64,000 nucleotides of DNA from Sipunculus nudus (lineage: Eukaryota > Annelida > Sipuncula > Golfingiida > Sipunculidae): assembly GCA_026874595.1 (NCBI GenBank), contig CM049318.1, forward strand, positions 47,036,456 through 47,100,455, in the 5' to 3' direction. Positions 1-13,599 of the stretch are shown piece by piece. The stretch's first letter is position 1, and each line of letters opens with the position of its first letter. Both the position numbers and the translations under genes were made by a program. The notes beneath the pieces were generated by a model. The model worked only from the letters and a program-made list of their open reading frames with translations. It did no database searches and was not told where the DNA came from.

Positions 1-39
1 TGAAATCAGTTCAGTATGCTATTGAGAGATATACATATA

Positions 40-548
<509 letters not shown>

Positions 549-3500
549 TTAGCGAACCTGTGAGCTTATGCGATGGTGTGGCGTCGTCTGACGTCTGGCG
601 TCTGTACTTTAACCCATACTATCTTGAAAATGGCTGGAGCTTATAATTTTATGCCAGTGTTGGTCACATGAGTCATATCTGAAATTGAGGTATTGGTGGC
701 GCCACCTGCATTGGCCTTTTTTGTATGGGGGTCATCAGTGGCTTATCACACTGAGGGCTACAAAAAAACTTCTTCTCTGAAACCATACGGCATGATTGTT
801 AGCGAACCTGTGAGCTTATGGGATGGTGCGGCGTCGTGCATCGTGCGTCGTGCGTCGTCTGTATGTTAACCATAGCTATCTCAAAAACGGCAGGAGCTAG
901 CATCACCAAATATTTTGCAAATAATCAGTCATCAAAAAAACTATATTGGGTTTTGCTTATTTTTTTTCTAACTGCATTTTCTTGGATTTTATAGGGAAAA
1001 AGCTAAAAAAGCTGCAAAAAACTTCTTCTCTGAAACCATATGGCCAAAATGTTTAATATCGCACAGAAATGATCCTAGGGTAGTGCTTTCTAAAGTTTAT
1101 TCAAATGGTCACTTTTCAGTGACTTTTGGCTAAGTTATAGGAAGCTGAATTTAGTCATATGCCATAACAGCCCATATTAGCTCAGTGGCTACAAAGATCT
1201 TCTTCTCAAAAACCACTGGGCCAAATTCTTAAATCTCACACATTAATTATCCTCAGATGTTGATAATTCAAGTTTGTTCAAATGGTTTTGGTTCAGTGCT
1301 TTTAGGCTGAGTTACGGAAAGCTGAACTTAGCCAGTTTGCTGTATCTTCCTATATGAGTTATAAACCTGCAAAACGTTTCTCGACTGATGCCACTGAAGC
1401 CAGTTTGTTAAATATTTTACAAAAATAATCCCTACAATTATTCTTATAATAAATGTCATAAATGGTTCCACATGAATGATTTTTGGCTGAATTATGGAGC
1501 TTGAATTGAGTCATTTTACCATATATGTTAGCTGTGTGATGCTGTTACATCTAGCCTGACACCAGTTTATCAGCATCTATTACATCATGCCACTAGACAT
1601 TTAGATTTCAGGTTATCTTTGGTTAATATTGACAAGAAAATTTTTTAAAAGCTTTTAAAAAAATTTAGATTTATGATTTAAGTTATTCATCATACCAGGC
1701 AATGTTACAATCATGGATATTCAGCTCTCTGTGGCTATCTAAAGACAACTGTATGTGGATTATAAATTATTGGTATCCCTACTCAACTTAATTAAAAAAT
1801 TTGCCATCAATGAGATATATCTGTATTTTAATTTTGCATTCAGTATGTATCCATAATAATTTTACATATATTCCTGATTTCTTTCTTATAAAAAGTCGGC
1901 TGAAAAGCATTTTGTATTGGGAAAAATTAATTTCAAAGTTATTACAAGTAGGGACCACTTTTGAGTACAGATTGCAGCACTTGGTTTACCATTGGCAGAT
2001 TGCCAGTGCCTTGATGTTGGCCATTAGCCAAGATGATGTCAGCTCTATAAATAGTTTTGGCACAGTGCCAGGATTGGAAGAAGTGCAGCCAAGCATAGGT
2101 CAAGAGTTCACTCAGTGCAGTAGCTGCATTCTATTTATAGCTTTGGCAGACTGCCAACTGTGTCTATTATGCAACAGGTCAAGAGTTCACTCAGTGCAGC
2201 TAGGTACAGGTCAAAAGTTCACTCAGTCTAGCCAGGTGCAGGTCAAGGGTTCACTCAGTGCAGTAGCTTGAGGCAGCAATTTGTCACAGGTCACTCAGGG
2301 GCAACTGCCTTACTCACCTAAGCCTTGTCAGCCCAGTGCATCAAACTCTGGGGAAGTTGGTGTATTGATTGGATTGATATTTTTACCTGTCTATGCATCT
2401 TTGATAGTATTCTCATTTACAAGACAGGTGGTGCCACCTACATTGACTTTTGCAGTGTATGCGCCTGCTTATTTCTACAGAGGAATTTTATACATCAGCC
2501 TAAAATTGGGCATGTTTATACATATCGGGTAGCTTTATAGTGTACAAAACTGGTGGCGCCACCTACAATAATTTTTGCACAGTGTATGTCCCTGCTTATT
2601 TCATAGGAGGGGTTTGTTTGACATACTGGTGGTGCCAGCTACAATCATTGTATCTGCCAAAACAGAGTTTTGCGGATACTATGTTTTCAGTAGGACGCCG
2701 ACGCTGCCGCCATCGCCGTATAGGTTTCCGGAGAACTCCTCCATAACCACTAGGCACAATTTTTTAAAATGTGAACTGCTGCGCCCTCATTTTTGGTTGA
2801 CCTCTGACCTTTCCTCTCTGCCCAGCGTACATTTGTGTGTCTGTTTCCACACATAAACCCACATATCTCGGGAACCGTTTGACCGATAAGGCTAAAGATT
2901 TTGCACAAATGTAGCCCTTGGAAAGCTTTATAACATACACTAAAAATGGTGGCGCCAACTGCAACCATTTTTGCACAGCGTCCATCTGTTCATCTGCCTT
3001 GGGATAAAAACACTCATATCTCTGCATTGGTTGGACTTATCCACCTGAAATGTTGCATGTGTATACATTCTGGACAGCTTTCTTGATTTTATGACAGGTG
3101 GCGCCACCTTCATTCACGTTTAAGCTGCAGACATCCAAGCTCATATCTTGGGAACCATTTGACCAGTTGGGCCAAAATGTTGCATGTGTTTAGATCTCCC
3201 ATAGCTCTTTATCATATGCAAAACTGGTGGTGCCACCTTCCACAATTTTTGCAAAGCGTCCATCTGTTCATCTGCCTTGGGATAAAATCACTCATATCTC
3301 CGCAGTGGTTTGACTTATCCACCTGATATTTTGCAGGTTTATACATCCTTGACAGCTTTCTTGATTTTATGACAGGTGGCGCCACCTACATTCACGTTTA
3401 AGCTGCAGACATCCAAGCTCATATCTCGGGAACCGTTTGACCAGTTGGACCAAAATTTTGCATATGTATAGATCTCCCATAGCTCTTTATCAAATTCAAA

Positions 3501-4341
3501 ACTGGTGGTGCCACCTGCCACTATTTTTGCACAGCGTCCATCTGTTCATCTGCCTTGGGATAAAATCACTCATATCTCGGCAGTGGTTTGACATACCCCC
3601 CTGAAATTTTGCATGTGTATAGATCTCACATAGCTCTTAATCATACACAAAATTGGTGGTGCCATCTGCCACAATTTGTGCACAGCATCCGTCTGTTTGT
3701 CTGCCGTTGGCTAAAATCACTCATATGTCTGTAGTGGTTTGACTTATCCACCTGAAATTTTGCATGTTTATACATCTTTGATAGCTTTCTGGATTTTTTG
3801 GCAGGTGGCGCCACCTACATTTATGTATATGCTGCAGACATTCAGGTTTATATTTCACGACTGGTTTGACTTATTCCCCTGAAACTTTTCATGTGTATAT
3901 ATCTCATATCTCTGCATTGGTTGGACTTATCCACCTGAAATTTTGCATGTGTATACATCCTGGACAGCTTTCTTGATATTATGACAGGTGGCGCCACCTA
4001 CATACACATTAAGGCTGCAGACATCCAGGCTATTATGCAACACACCTCACTCTATTTCCCCTTGCCACTCAATGTATTCCTCACTTCACCTTTCCCACTC
4101 TGATTTTGGCAGATACAGGTAGATGCTTGTTGACTACCCATATTCTAGTTTTTGTGTTGTGTGCACCCATGCCAGAATTGCAGCAGTGATGTTTGTTTAA
4201 TTGTTTCTTGTTCTAAGTGTTTAGTACTTGCATTGTTCATATACATGTTACACATGATCTTGAAAAGTAATGGTCCAGCATTGAAGCATTATACCTGGTG
4301 TAATCTCATTGCACAGGTTCGCATTAGGCCTGTAGGCCTTG
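549..4341 (+). mobile_element. Helentron-like (HINE) family A, composite copy 1
   Basis: The 5' end is TTAGCGAACCTGTGAGC at 549, and a second 5' end occurs at 799, so at least two copies are fused. The 3' end carries the inverse motif GCACAGGTTCGC (4311-4322), followed by a small AGGCCT-GT-AGGCCT hairpin and CCTTG. The centre (about 2760-4030) holds tandem core monomers of 278 bp; GCACAGCG recurs at 2973 and 3529, with a variant at 3251. The palindrome GGTGGCGCCACC lies at 695, 2552, 3097, 3375, 3804 and 3987. Sub-terminal inverted repeats, core repeats and a 3' hairpin are the known layout of non-autonomous Helentrons and of bivalve 'pearl'-type elements. Assignment to that class is inference. 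Open frames inside it show no recognisable domain. Confidence 0.7.
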
Positions 4342-5162
4342 TTTAATATCGCACAGAAATGATCCTAGGGTAGTGCTTTTTGAAGTTTGTTCAATTGGTC
4401 TCAGTACAGTGGCTTTTGGCTGAGTTATGGGAATATGAATTTAGTCATATGCCATAACAGCCCATTTTAGCTCAGTGGCCACAAAGATCTTCTTCTTAAA
4501 AACCACTGGGCCAAATTCTTAAATCTCACACGTTAATTATCCTTAGATGTTGATAATTCAAGTTTGTTCAAATGGTTTTGGTTCAGTGTTTTTGGCTGAG
4601 TTATAGGAAGCTTAACTTAGCCATTTTTTGTATTTTCCCATATGAGTTAAAAACCTGCAAAACGTTTTTTTTAACTGAGGCCAATTTGTTTAATATTTTA
4701 CAAGAATAATCCCCTGAATAATTGTTATAATAATTGTCTTTTATGGTTCCAAAGAATGAATTTTGGCTGAATTATAAAGATTGGATTGAGTGATTTTACC
4801 ATATATGTTTACTGTGTGAAGCAGATACATCTAGCCTGGCACCATTTTATCAGCATTTGTTACATCATCATGCCTCTAGACATTTAGATTTCAGGTTATC
4901 TATGGTTAATATTGACAAGAATGTTTTTTAAAAGCTTTTGAAAAATGTAGATTTATGATTTTATTTATTCCTTATGCCAGGTAATGTTTACAATCACAAG
5001 TATACAGCTCTCTGTGGGTATAAAAAAGATGGCTGTATATGGATTATGAATAATTGGTATCCATACTCAACTTAATTCAAGATTTACTAAATTCAAGATT
5101 TTGCCATCAGTGAGATGTATCTGTATTATAATTTTGCATTCAATATGCATCTGTAGTAAGTT
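4342..5162 (+). mobile_element. Family A internal fragment
   Basis: The sequence directly after the 3' hairpin of the preceding copy matches the family's own interior (compare 1050-1800). This indicates a nested or tandem copy that lacks its 5' end. No coding potential is seen. Confidence 0.6.
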
Positions 5163-7767
5163 TTAGCAAACCTGTGAGCTAATGTGATGGTGTGGCAGAG
5201 TCCGTCGTCTGTACGTTAACCCTTACTATCTCAAAAACACCTGAACTAGCATCATGAAATTAATGCAAAAAATTAGCCATCTGAAAAACTCTGCATTTTC
5301 TTTGATTTTATAGAGAAAAAGATAAAAAACCTTTAAAAATTATCTTCTCCAAAACAGTCCAGCCAAATTGTTCAATATTTCTCAGAAATAATCTTTTATA
5401 CCATCTCTCTCAATTTTGTTTGAATGGTTCAAGTTCGATGAATTTTAACCAAGTTACAGGAAGTTGAACTTAGTCATCTGTCCAAAAAAGCATACTTAAA
5501 TGACAATCTCAGAAACGGCCGGAGCTATCATCACCAAATTTTATGCCAGGGTTGGTCACACGAGTCATATATGAAATTCAGGTATTGGTGGCGCCACCTG
5601 CATTGACCTTTTTTGTATGGGGGTCATTGGTCATCTGTTTTCATATTTTCTCAGGAATAGCATGAGCTACCATCCCCAGATTTTATGCAATAATCTGTCA
5701 CATATCAAATGATGCGGGATTCAGGTTATTTTTTTGCTATCTGCATTTACATAGATTTTTTAGGGAAAAAGCTGAAAAAACCTTTAAAATTCTTCTGCTT
5801 GTAAATGGTCCAGCCAAATTGTTCAATATTTTACAGAAATGATCCCAGAGGCAAGCCCTCTAAAGTTTGTTCAAATGGTTTGCATTTGGTGAATTTTAGA
5901 GGAGTTACACAAATTTGAACTGACCGGTAGTCATTTGGCCAAGTAAGCATTCTGACATAGTAATCTCAGAAATGACAGAAGCTAGCATTACCAACTATTG
6001 TGCAAATGTTGGTCACATGACTCATATTTAAAGTTGAAGATTTCGTGGTTCCACCTACATTGACCTGTTTTTTTATGGGCAAAAACCTCATAATTTTAGT
6101 CTCTTTAAGCTTAAAATGTTTATGATGAAACTGTCAAGTTAAATTGTTCAGTTTTTTCAAAAGAATTATCCTAGGACATGGTTCTTTCAATCATATCAGA
6201 ATAGATTGAGTATGTTGATTTTTGAGTTTAAGTTGGTCTTATGGAACATTATTATGCCTATTTCAAACTGAGGACTGCAATAGTGTTCTTCTACAAAATT
6301 ATTGTTTCAATTAATACTTCTGTAACCTTGCACTAAATTATTCTTAGTTGGCGTTTGTTCAAGTTTACTTGAATGATTTTTAGCAGAATTATTGGACCTT
6401 TAACAATGAAAGGGCTGCATCTTTTATTATTCTAGATATTTTGATAAAAAGTTTATGAATATGTCAGCTTGAAAAAAAGGCATTTTAACCAAAGACTTTC
6501 AGTATGTGTAAACAGATTTACCAACAGGCCAAGATTGTGTCTGCATCTATAAATAGGTTGAGAAACTGCCAACTGTTTTAGATTTTGCAACAGATCAAGA
6601 GTTCATTCAGTGCAGCCAGATATAGGTCAAGAGTTCAATCAGTGCAGCCAAGCACAAGGCATGTGATAACCTCATGGGTGACATGTGAACACCTTATGGG
6701 CACTATGTGGTCACCTCATAGGTAGCATGACATGTGATCATCTCATGAGTATCATGTGGTCACCTCATGGGTGTCATGCCCCTCAGGGCTGCATGTGGAG
6801 CCAATCTGTGAGCTAATGCAATGATGTGGCTACTATTTCAGATTTGGCAACAGGCCAAAGGTCAGTCTGGATCTATTTATAGCTTTGGCAGACTGCCAAC
6901 TGTATCAGATTAGGCAACTGGTCAAGAGTTCACTCAGTGCAGCCAGGTATAGGTCAGGAGTTTACTCTGTGCAGTAGCTGCATTCTATTTATAGCCTTGG
7001 CAGACTGCCCACTGCATCAGATTTGGCACCAAAGTTCAGCCTGGATCTATTTATAGCCTTATGCAACAGGTTAAGAGTTCACTCAGTGCAGCCAGGTACA
7101 GGTCAAAAGTTCACTTATTCTAGCCTGGTGCAGGTCATGAGTTCACTCAGTGCAGTAGCCTGAGCTAGCAATTTGTCACAGTTCACTCGGGGCTACTGAC
7201 TTTCTCACCTAAGCCTGGTCAGCCCCATGCATCAGACTCAAGGTAAGTTTGATGTATTTGCCTGATATCTTGACCTGTCTATGTGTTTTTGATGGCTTTC
7301 TTGTTCACAGTCAGGTGTGGCCACCTACAATGACTTTTGCACAGTGTAAGTACCTGCTTATTTCTACAGAGGAATTTGATATATCAGCCTGAAATTGGGC
7401 ATATTTATACATATCAAATAGCTTTGTCATATAAAAGACTGGTGGTGCCACCTACAATAATTTTTGCACAGTATGTGTCCCTACTTATTTCTCAGGAGGG
7501 GTTTGATGTATCAGTATAAAATTGGGCATATGTATATATCTCTGATAGCTTCATTGTATACAAGACTGGTGGTGCCAGCTACAATCATTTTTGTGTTGTA
7601 TGGACCCATGCCAGAATTTCAGCAGTGATGTTTATGTAATTGTTTCTTATTCAAAATGTTTAGTCATTGCATTGTTCATATGCATGAAAAGTAATGGTCC
7701 AGCATTGTAGCATTATACCTGGTGTATTTCCCAATGCACAGGTTCGCATTAGGCCTGTAGGCCTTGT
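5163..7767 (+). mobile_element. Helentron-like family A, copy 2
   Basis: It starts at TTAGCAAACCTGTGAGC and ends with GCACAGGTTCGC (7737-7748), the AGGCCTGTAGGCCT hairpin and CCTTG. The palindrome GGTGGCGCCACC is at 5587-5598, and variants with GGTGGTGCCACC occur near 7440. Between about 6590 and 7180 there are short tandem repeats of a 'GTCAAGAGTTCACTCAGTGC' type. This copy is more diverged than the one at 34885-37282. No open frame of interest. Confidence 0.72.
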
Positions 7768-10661
7768 ATTAATAATGAAATTACACATATATATATTTAT
7801 ATATATTATTACTACATTTTATTAACAGTTTTGTAAAGGCATTCATAATTTATTTCTTAGGATAATAGATGAATAAAACCCAGCTTTTTAATTATTTTTA
7901 ATCGCTTTAATTGCAGAATATTATTCTGCAATGGAAAGAAAAAATAAAGATTGTTTTTTAGATGCAGAAGTTTAAGTTGGATATCATTAATTTTACTGCA
8001 GAACAAATTGTATTATAACGTATGTATTAAAGAACCACGATTTTGATTCCCTTTTTTGCAATCCAGTGATTCCTATTTGTATTAAATAGTTTTGAGAGTT
8101 TTTCTAGAAGCTGCCTTAAGTAAAATGGCTTTGCTTTATCTTGGTATGATAGAACCTCCTGATATAAAATACTTGTAAATGTGACATCCTGGAACTATTC
8201 ATAGAAATTATTCTAAAAGCACAAAAATATTGTTTGCTGTACCTATCCTCTTAAATTAGAATTTGTGGTCAATCGAGTTAAATTCATTCAATGTTACCAG
8301 TAATTTGACTGTACTTTCCATCAGGGATCCATGTACATTTTGAATCAGAAATAACCAAGTTGCTTGCATGAGAATACCACATGGCAAATATTCTGCTACA
8401 TGCAGGTTGCCAGTGCCAAGATTTCTTTCTAAATGAGTTAAAACTGCCTTTCAGCATATCTGACACTTGGGAAAATATAATTACGGTATTTATTTTTCAG
8501 AAAATTATATTGAAAATAATTATCTTGCCTCTTATCTCTTTCTATATGGTATATGGTATATGTGATTCATTGGTTCTGTTGGTCTTAAATAATTGTGTTC
8601 ATTTATGTTTATTTTTGATTCTATGTAAATACACATATTACAATGTTTTATATTTTATAACTAGAATATATTTCAATGCAGGTGGGGTGGGAGATGGGTG
8701 TATTCAGGTAGATGTTCATTTAAAATAAGCCAAAAAATGTACAGTCAAGGGTGAAACATGAATCATGTACATGTACTTGTTTCACAATATCTTACATTAT
8801 AAAAGTCTGACAGGTACTTAGCAGAAGTTAAAGTATTCAACAGAGACTGTCAAAATCACATCTTAAAGTAGAAGAAAATAACTGATACTAAACTATAGAT
8901 TCGAAAAAATCCTCAAATTTTTATAAATCAAATGAGCCTGATAGATTGTGTGAAGTTGCTTTAGCCCAATGGATGGTCGAGCCCAATCAATGTTTGAATT
9001 ACTATTGCGACATCGTGCAAAATGTATGAAATCACTAAGATGCCTTTGCTAAAACAATAGTATTCAGTGAAGAGCTTCCTATATGATCATACTAATATAT
9101 ACAAACTTAACAAATGCGGTTGTTTTATTCGAGTTGGAAATGCATAAAGATGTATTTTAACCTTTATTGGTACACTTTTAAAGCTACAAGTGTTAAAGCA
9201 AACAGAATAAAAGATTTAATACCTAGGTAACATATTATTTAAATGTAAAAGGTACTGTTATCACTTCGACTACAAGTAAGAGAACAGGAAACAATAAATT
9301 TGGTCACTGTGCCTTCTTTTGCCATTAATATTTTTTCATAAAGGCTGTAAAACACACTAGCTTGCAAATAAATGTCTAAATTAATATCTTGTCAGATGAT
9401 TGCATGTTTTTGTTCTGTGGATACAAACATTGCATAACTATCGTAACTGTTATGCCTAAATATAATAAATTTTCACTTAAGCCTCAGTTTCAAGACCTTT
9501 TGACCTCTGAAGACCTGATTATTTAATAAAGTTGCATATTGATCATTCCAATGCATAGAAGACTTAAATACAAACAGTTTAAGTGGTAATTTATTATTTT
9601 GCTATCAGTGGATCTAAAGATAAAGCAGTTTATGTTTCCCCTACCTCTAAATGTCTTCTTTTAAGCAGCCATGGGTATGGCTAATGACATCATTCTCTGC
9701 TTTATAACTGGTTCACCAGAAGTCTACTTCATATTTTTTGTTACATCTAATGGTCTAGTTCACGAATATGGGTAGTAATATCAAGACATTTCATGCACAT
9801 GGGAACCTCCGCAACTTATGAACAATTGGTGTCTGCCACACAAGTAAAACTTTTTAAATCGAATTGTCCATATGGTATATTGACATATAGCCTTAATATA
9901 TTCTATGTAAACCCGCAATGACCTTAAATGCAATCTTTACCTTCTGGGCTTTCATTTGCTGCTTCGAGTGCCAAGATCAGACCAGTGAAAGCTAATCTGA
10001 TGTCTTTTTTGTTACCCTCACCCCATTTCCTTTGCCGACATTTTTGTCAAAATGACATTTTTTTTTGCCAAGTTTAGAGGCCTGTTATAGACATTAAGCT
10101 ACTCATTTGGCACTGCTATCATACAGAAATATAAAGTAGAGGGAATAAGCTTTCCAAAATGGTATGATAGAATTTGCCACCTTTCTGATACCTAAATCCC
10201 AAAAAAAGCCACCTAGCCCATGAAATATATTGCTGGCTTCAAATTTTGTGTGTTTTTTTTTTAGTATTTGCTTTCATTGTAAAAGAACGAAAATATTTAT
10301 TAATGGTGTTTTTAAATATCTACATAAATACAATAAGGACAAGTACATCTTAAAAACTGATGGGTCAACAGAGACACCCCTCTCCCAGTATGCCTGCACA
10401 GCAGTTATTTGGTCAGCATTTAACAAATATGGCCACCAAGGAAATTAATCACCTGTGATGGACAGGGGCTGATTCATTCATAAGCGTAAGTTCCCGATCT
10501 TACCATGTTTAAAAAAAGGAAACAATATACCTTATTAGAAGAAAAATGAAATGGGACCATTTGAACAAAGATTATGAAAGTTTCCAGACTATCCAATAAC
10601 TCCATGGAAGGATTGTCAATAAATTTTGGAGATTTTTAAAATAGCAAACAAATTAATACTC
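7768..10661. other. AT-rich intergenic stretch, nothing recognised
   Basis: About 2.9 kb without recognised genes, RNA genes or repeats. The longest open frame (8381-8728, 115 codons, + strand) is rich in Ile, Leu and Tyr as expected from AT-rich random sequence and has no recognisable motif. Unrecognised exons cannot be excluded. Confidence 0.5.
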
Positions 10662-10732
10662 TTACTAGGTAGGGTGCTTGACTATGTAACTTAGTGTTAC
10701 CAGTCGATATAGGATGCTTGACTTTGCAACTT
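10662..10732 (+). repeat. Orphan units of the 40-bp minisatellite left of the LINE
   Basis: About two units of the same 40-bp repeat that fills 20733-26455 are found here, 10 kb away. They end exactly at the LINE poly-A tail. This shows that the LINE at 10733-20732 inserted into the minisatellite. The last 12 bp (10721-10732, ACTTTGCAACTT) are the left target-site duplication. Confidence 0.88.
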
Positions 10733-11052
10733 TTTTTTTTTTTTTATTGCATTTATATACATAAATATATCACAACAATAACAACACTTTTACATTGAAT
10801 AACAAACAGCAATCACATATAGTTTCAAAACACAATAACATGAGGAATAAAAAATAGCTATATCTTATTTACCAGATTCTGTATTATTTAATTTCCCCAT
10901 AACAACATACAACATTAAACTTGACAAATAGACATACATTATTAATCAGAATAGCAAACATTCCATGCATACATATTTAACTCATATATATGGAAATTAG
11001 AGAGTATCTATAATTAGAAAAAAAAATAATGAAACATTTCATTTGTCACTGA

Positions 11053-12400
11053 TTATCTTATCTGAGGCATTAACTGATTCCACTTTTTTAAATGGAATTC
11101 TGTTTTTCCTTTCTTTTCAGCAATAATATATTCCTCTTTTTGAAGAGACATAACTAAAGACTTAAACTTAGAGAAGAGATCTGTTTCGCTTTTACATTCC
11201 TTTCCTTTATAAATGGTGAGTTTATACAGTACAATAAAAGTGTTTACCATAATATTACTGTCATCAATAGGCAGCACTCCAAAAATTATGGCATTTGTCT
11301 GGAATATATATTTCAACTTGTTTCAACCAATCACATATTTTAAAATATAAATTCTTTGTAACCATACATTGACAAAACAGGTGGAATAATGTTTCCTTAT
11401 ATAAAAAGCAATAATCACATCTGTCACTCCCTCTTAATTTCCATTTATACAGCTGATCATTGACTGGTAAATAATTATTTAAGATTTTATACTGGAATTC
11501 TCTGGTGTATCTGTCCAATGAAATATAATATATAGCTGAGAAACGTTGTTCTTTTTCTTGAATAGATACATCCAAGTATTCATCCCATTTATTATTTCTG
11601 ATACTAGTTATATCACATATGCATTTCGTATAGATTAATTTTGAACATAACTGTGTAAGATCATATGATACATTCTTGATAAATACAATATTACTGTAAA
11701 TAATATTTTTGTCAAAATGATCATAATCAAGCATGTCACACAAATTCCTGCGTATACAGCTGATGACTGAATGAAGTTGAAGTGTCTGTAAAGATGTTAA
11801 GGTAACACCAAAATCATTTTCCTTTTTAATTGATTCGTCAGTGTTAATCAAATCTCCTATAAAATTTATGCCTAAAGAAGAGAGTTAATTATAAAATACA
11901 GATTTGTTACCAATTTTCAAAAATTTATTATTCCATATAGACTGAGATAAAACTTCGACTGTGTACACAGGTGTACAATTTATTACATCAGCCCATGACA
12001 TCAAGCACTTCTTATAAAACATTGGTATTAACTTTGGAATTGTGTTTACATCAAAATTTGTTCTTATGAAGGCAACACATCCAATTTTTTCCAAATGTTT
12101 TGTTACCAACTTGGTCCAAGGATTTCCCTGTTCAAGAATAAGTCTTTTTATCCATAAAACTTGCTGAGCTTTTATCATTAATCTAACATCTGGTAGATTC
12201 AGACCGCCTTTACTGTATGGACTGACTGCAGTGTTATACTTCACCTTTGGTTTTTTACCATTCCAAACAAATTTATTTACTGCACTTTGTATATATTCAA
12301 TAAAACCTTTTGGTGGTTCACACATGTTTGTCACATATCAAATATTTGATATAATGAGAGACCGAACCACTTCAATTTTACCATATACTGTCAATGAACG
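11053..12400 (-). pseudogene. LINE ORF2, C-terminal region
   Basis: Three open pieces (11885-12334, 11264-11851 and 11053-11316) continue ORF2 past the RT. KFVWNGKKPKVKYNT and SKGGLNLPD are the usual L1/Tx1 post-RT blocks. GSDRCDYCFLYKETLFHLF followed by CQC is a C-x2-C-x8-H-x3-C Cys/His cluster, typical of the ORF2 C terminus. At least two stops or frameshifts separate the pieces. About 300 bp of 3' UTR follow before the poly-A tail. Confidence 0.8.
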
Positions 12401-12436
12401 TTGTTGCCATAAGTTGAGTATTTGGATTATTTTTTC

Positions 12437-12816
12437 TTAAAGTCTGGTGAAATTTTTTTCCATAACCATATCAGAATCATAGGAAAAATATATACCTAAA
12501 ATTTGTATAACATTTGAATATAAATTAACCCATTTACAATTTATTGACTTATTTTGATGATATTTATACCTGCCAAGCCATGCGGCCTCTGATTTTTCAA
12601 AATTCACTTCAAGAGAAGTGTAATGTAAAAAACATTTTAAAACTTTCACTAACTCATTAAAAGAATTTACATCTTGAAGGAAGAAAGTCGAATCATCGGC
12701 AAACATACACATTTTATGCTCTATGGATGACAAAGTAATGCCTCTAATATTTTTATTTGTACGAATTTGTTGTGCTAAAACTTCCAATACAAACATAAAC
12801 AGATAACATGCCATAG
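12437..12816 (-). pseudogene. LINE ORF2, reverse transcriptase C-terminal half (FADD)
   Basis: Continues the RT directly after the LTR insertion. The first LINE codons read M-A-C-Y-L-F, and the catalytic MFADDSTFF (motif C) follows at about 12690-12720, then LEVNFEKSEAAWLG. Removing the LTR element and one copy of its 4-bp duplication brings the two RT halves into the same frame without any further change. The frame ends at a stop at 12437. The methionine of the open frame at 12850 belongs to the LTR and is not a LINE start. Confidence 0.88.
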
Positions 12817-13599
12817 TGATACAGAGGTGGGGTGATGGGGATGTCCCCACACTGTATCACATACGGTTGCTGATGCGCGTGGCAGACAATGTTCCAAGAC
12901 CAGTTTGATGATAGAAGCCTTTATTCAATAGCAAGAGGTCTGGGACAGTCTCTCTCTCTGAGAGAGCCGCCCAGTCTCCCTGACTCACTCTCTCTCAGCG
13001 CGCACTACAGATAGTTTTGTTACAGAGCTTTCACGTGACACATGAGATGTACATATCCATATTTCTGCATTTCGTCATAAAAGCTAAACCTTATTGGATG
13101 ACTCAAAGTAGGTCACAATTACATCAGAGTTGTACGTGTTCTACCTAACTTTCGTGAGATCTGATTCGACAAAAGTGCTACGGAAAATCCCAAGTCTGAC
13201 CTGACATACATCCAGTTATAGACTGACCTACAAGTCCTATATGGAGGACAGTGCTTATATACACATGCGGAGTCTCATAAAATAACATGTTTTAATTGTG
13301 TTCTACCATTCCCTCATAAAGACTAAACACATAAGTCATTCTGTGACACTATTTCTGTTTGTACAGACTTAAAATAGACCTTATAATGGTTTGGTGTACT
13401 GTTCTCTGATTAAATTGGGAGAGAAGCCTATATGTGTGTGTCTTGATGACTGGTTGTCGGGTGTCATCAATTATGAGAAGTCATTAATTGTTCAGTCTGA
13501 CATGCCTGAAACTGAGCTTAAATTTGTGAAATATGAAATGTGAAATATTCCTTGAAATATGTGTTAAGTCACAAATATGCACTTTCCTACTCCATAACA
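12817..13599 (-). repeat. 3' LTR (minus-strand sense)
   Basis: 783 bp. On the minus strand a TATATAAG box lies at 13254-13261 and an AATAAA polyadenylation signal at 12920-12925. That order and spacing give a normal U3-R-U5 layout. A TCTCTCTCTCTGAGAGAG inverted segment lies near 12950-12967. Confidence 0.93.

Noticed and set aside
1801-2271. 156-codon open frame on the + strand
   Set aside because: It lies inside a family A repeat, is disrupted in the homologous copy at 36200-36640, and has no domain.
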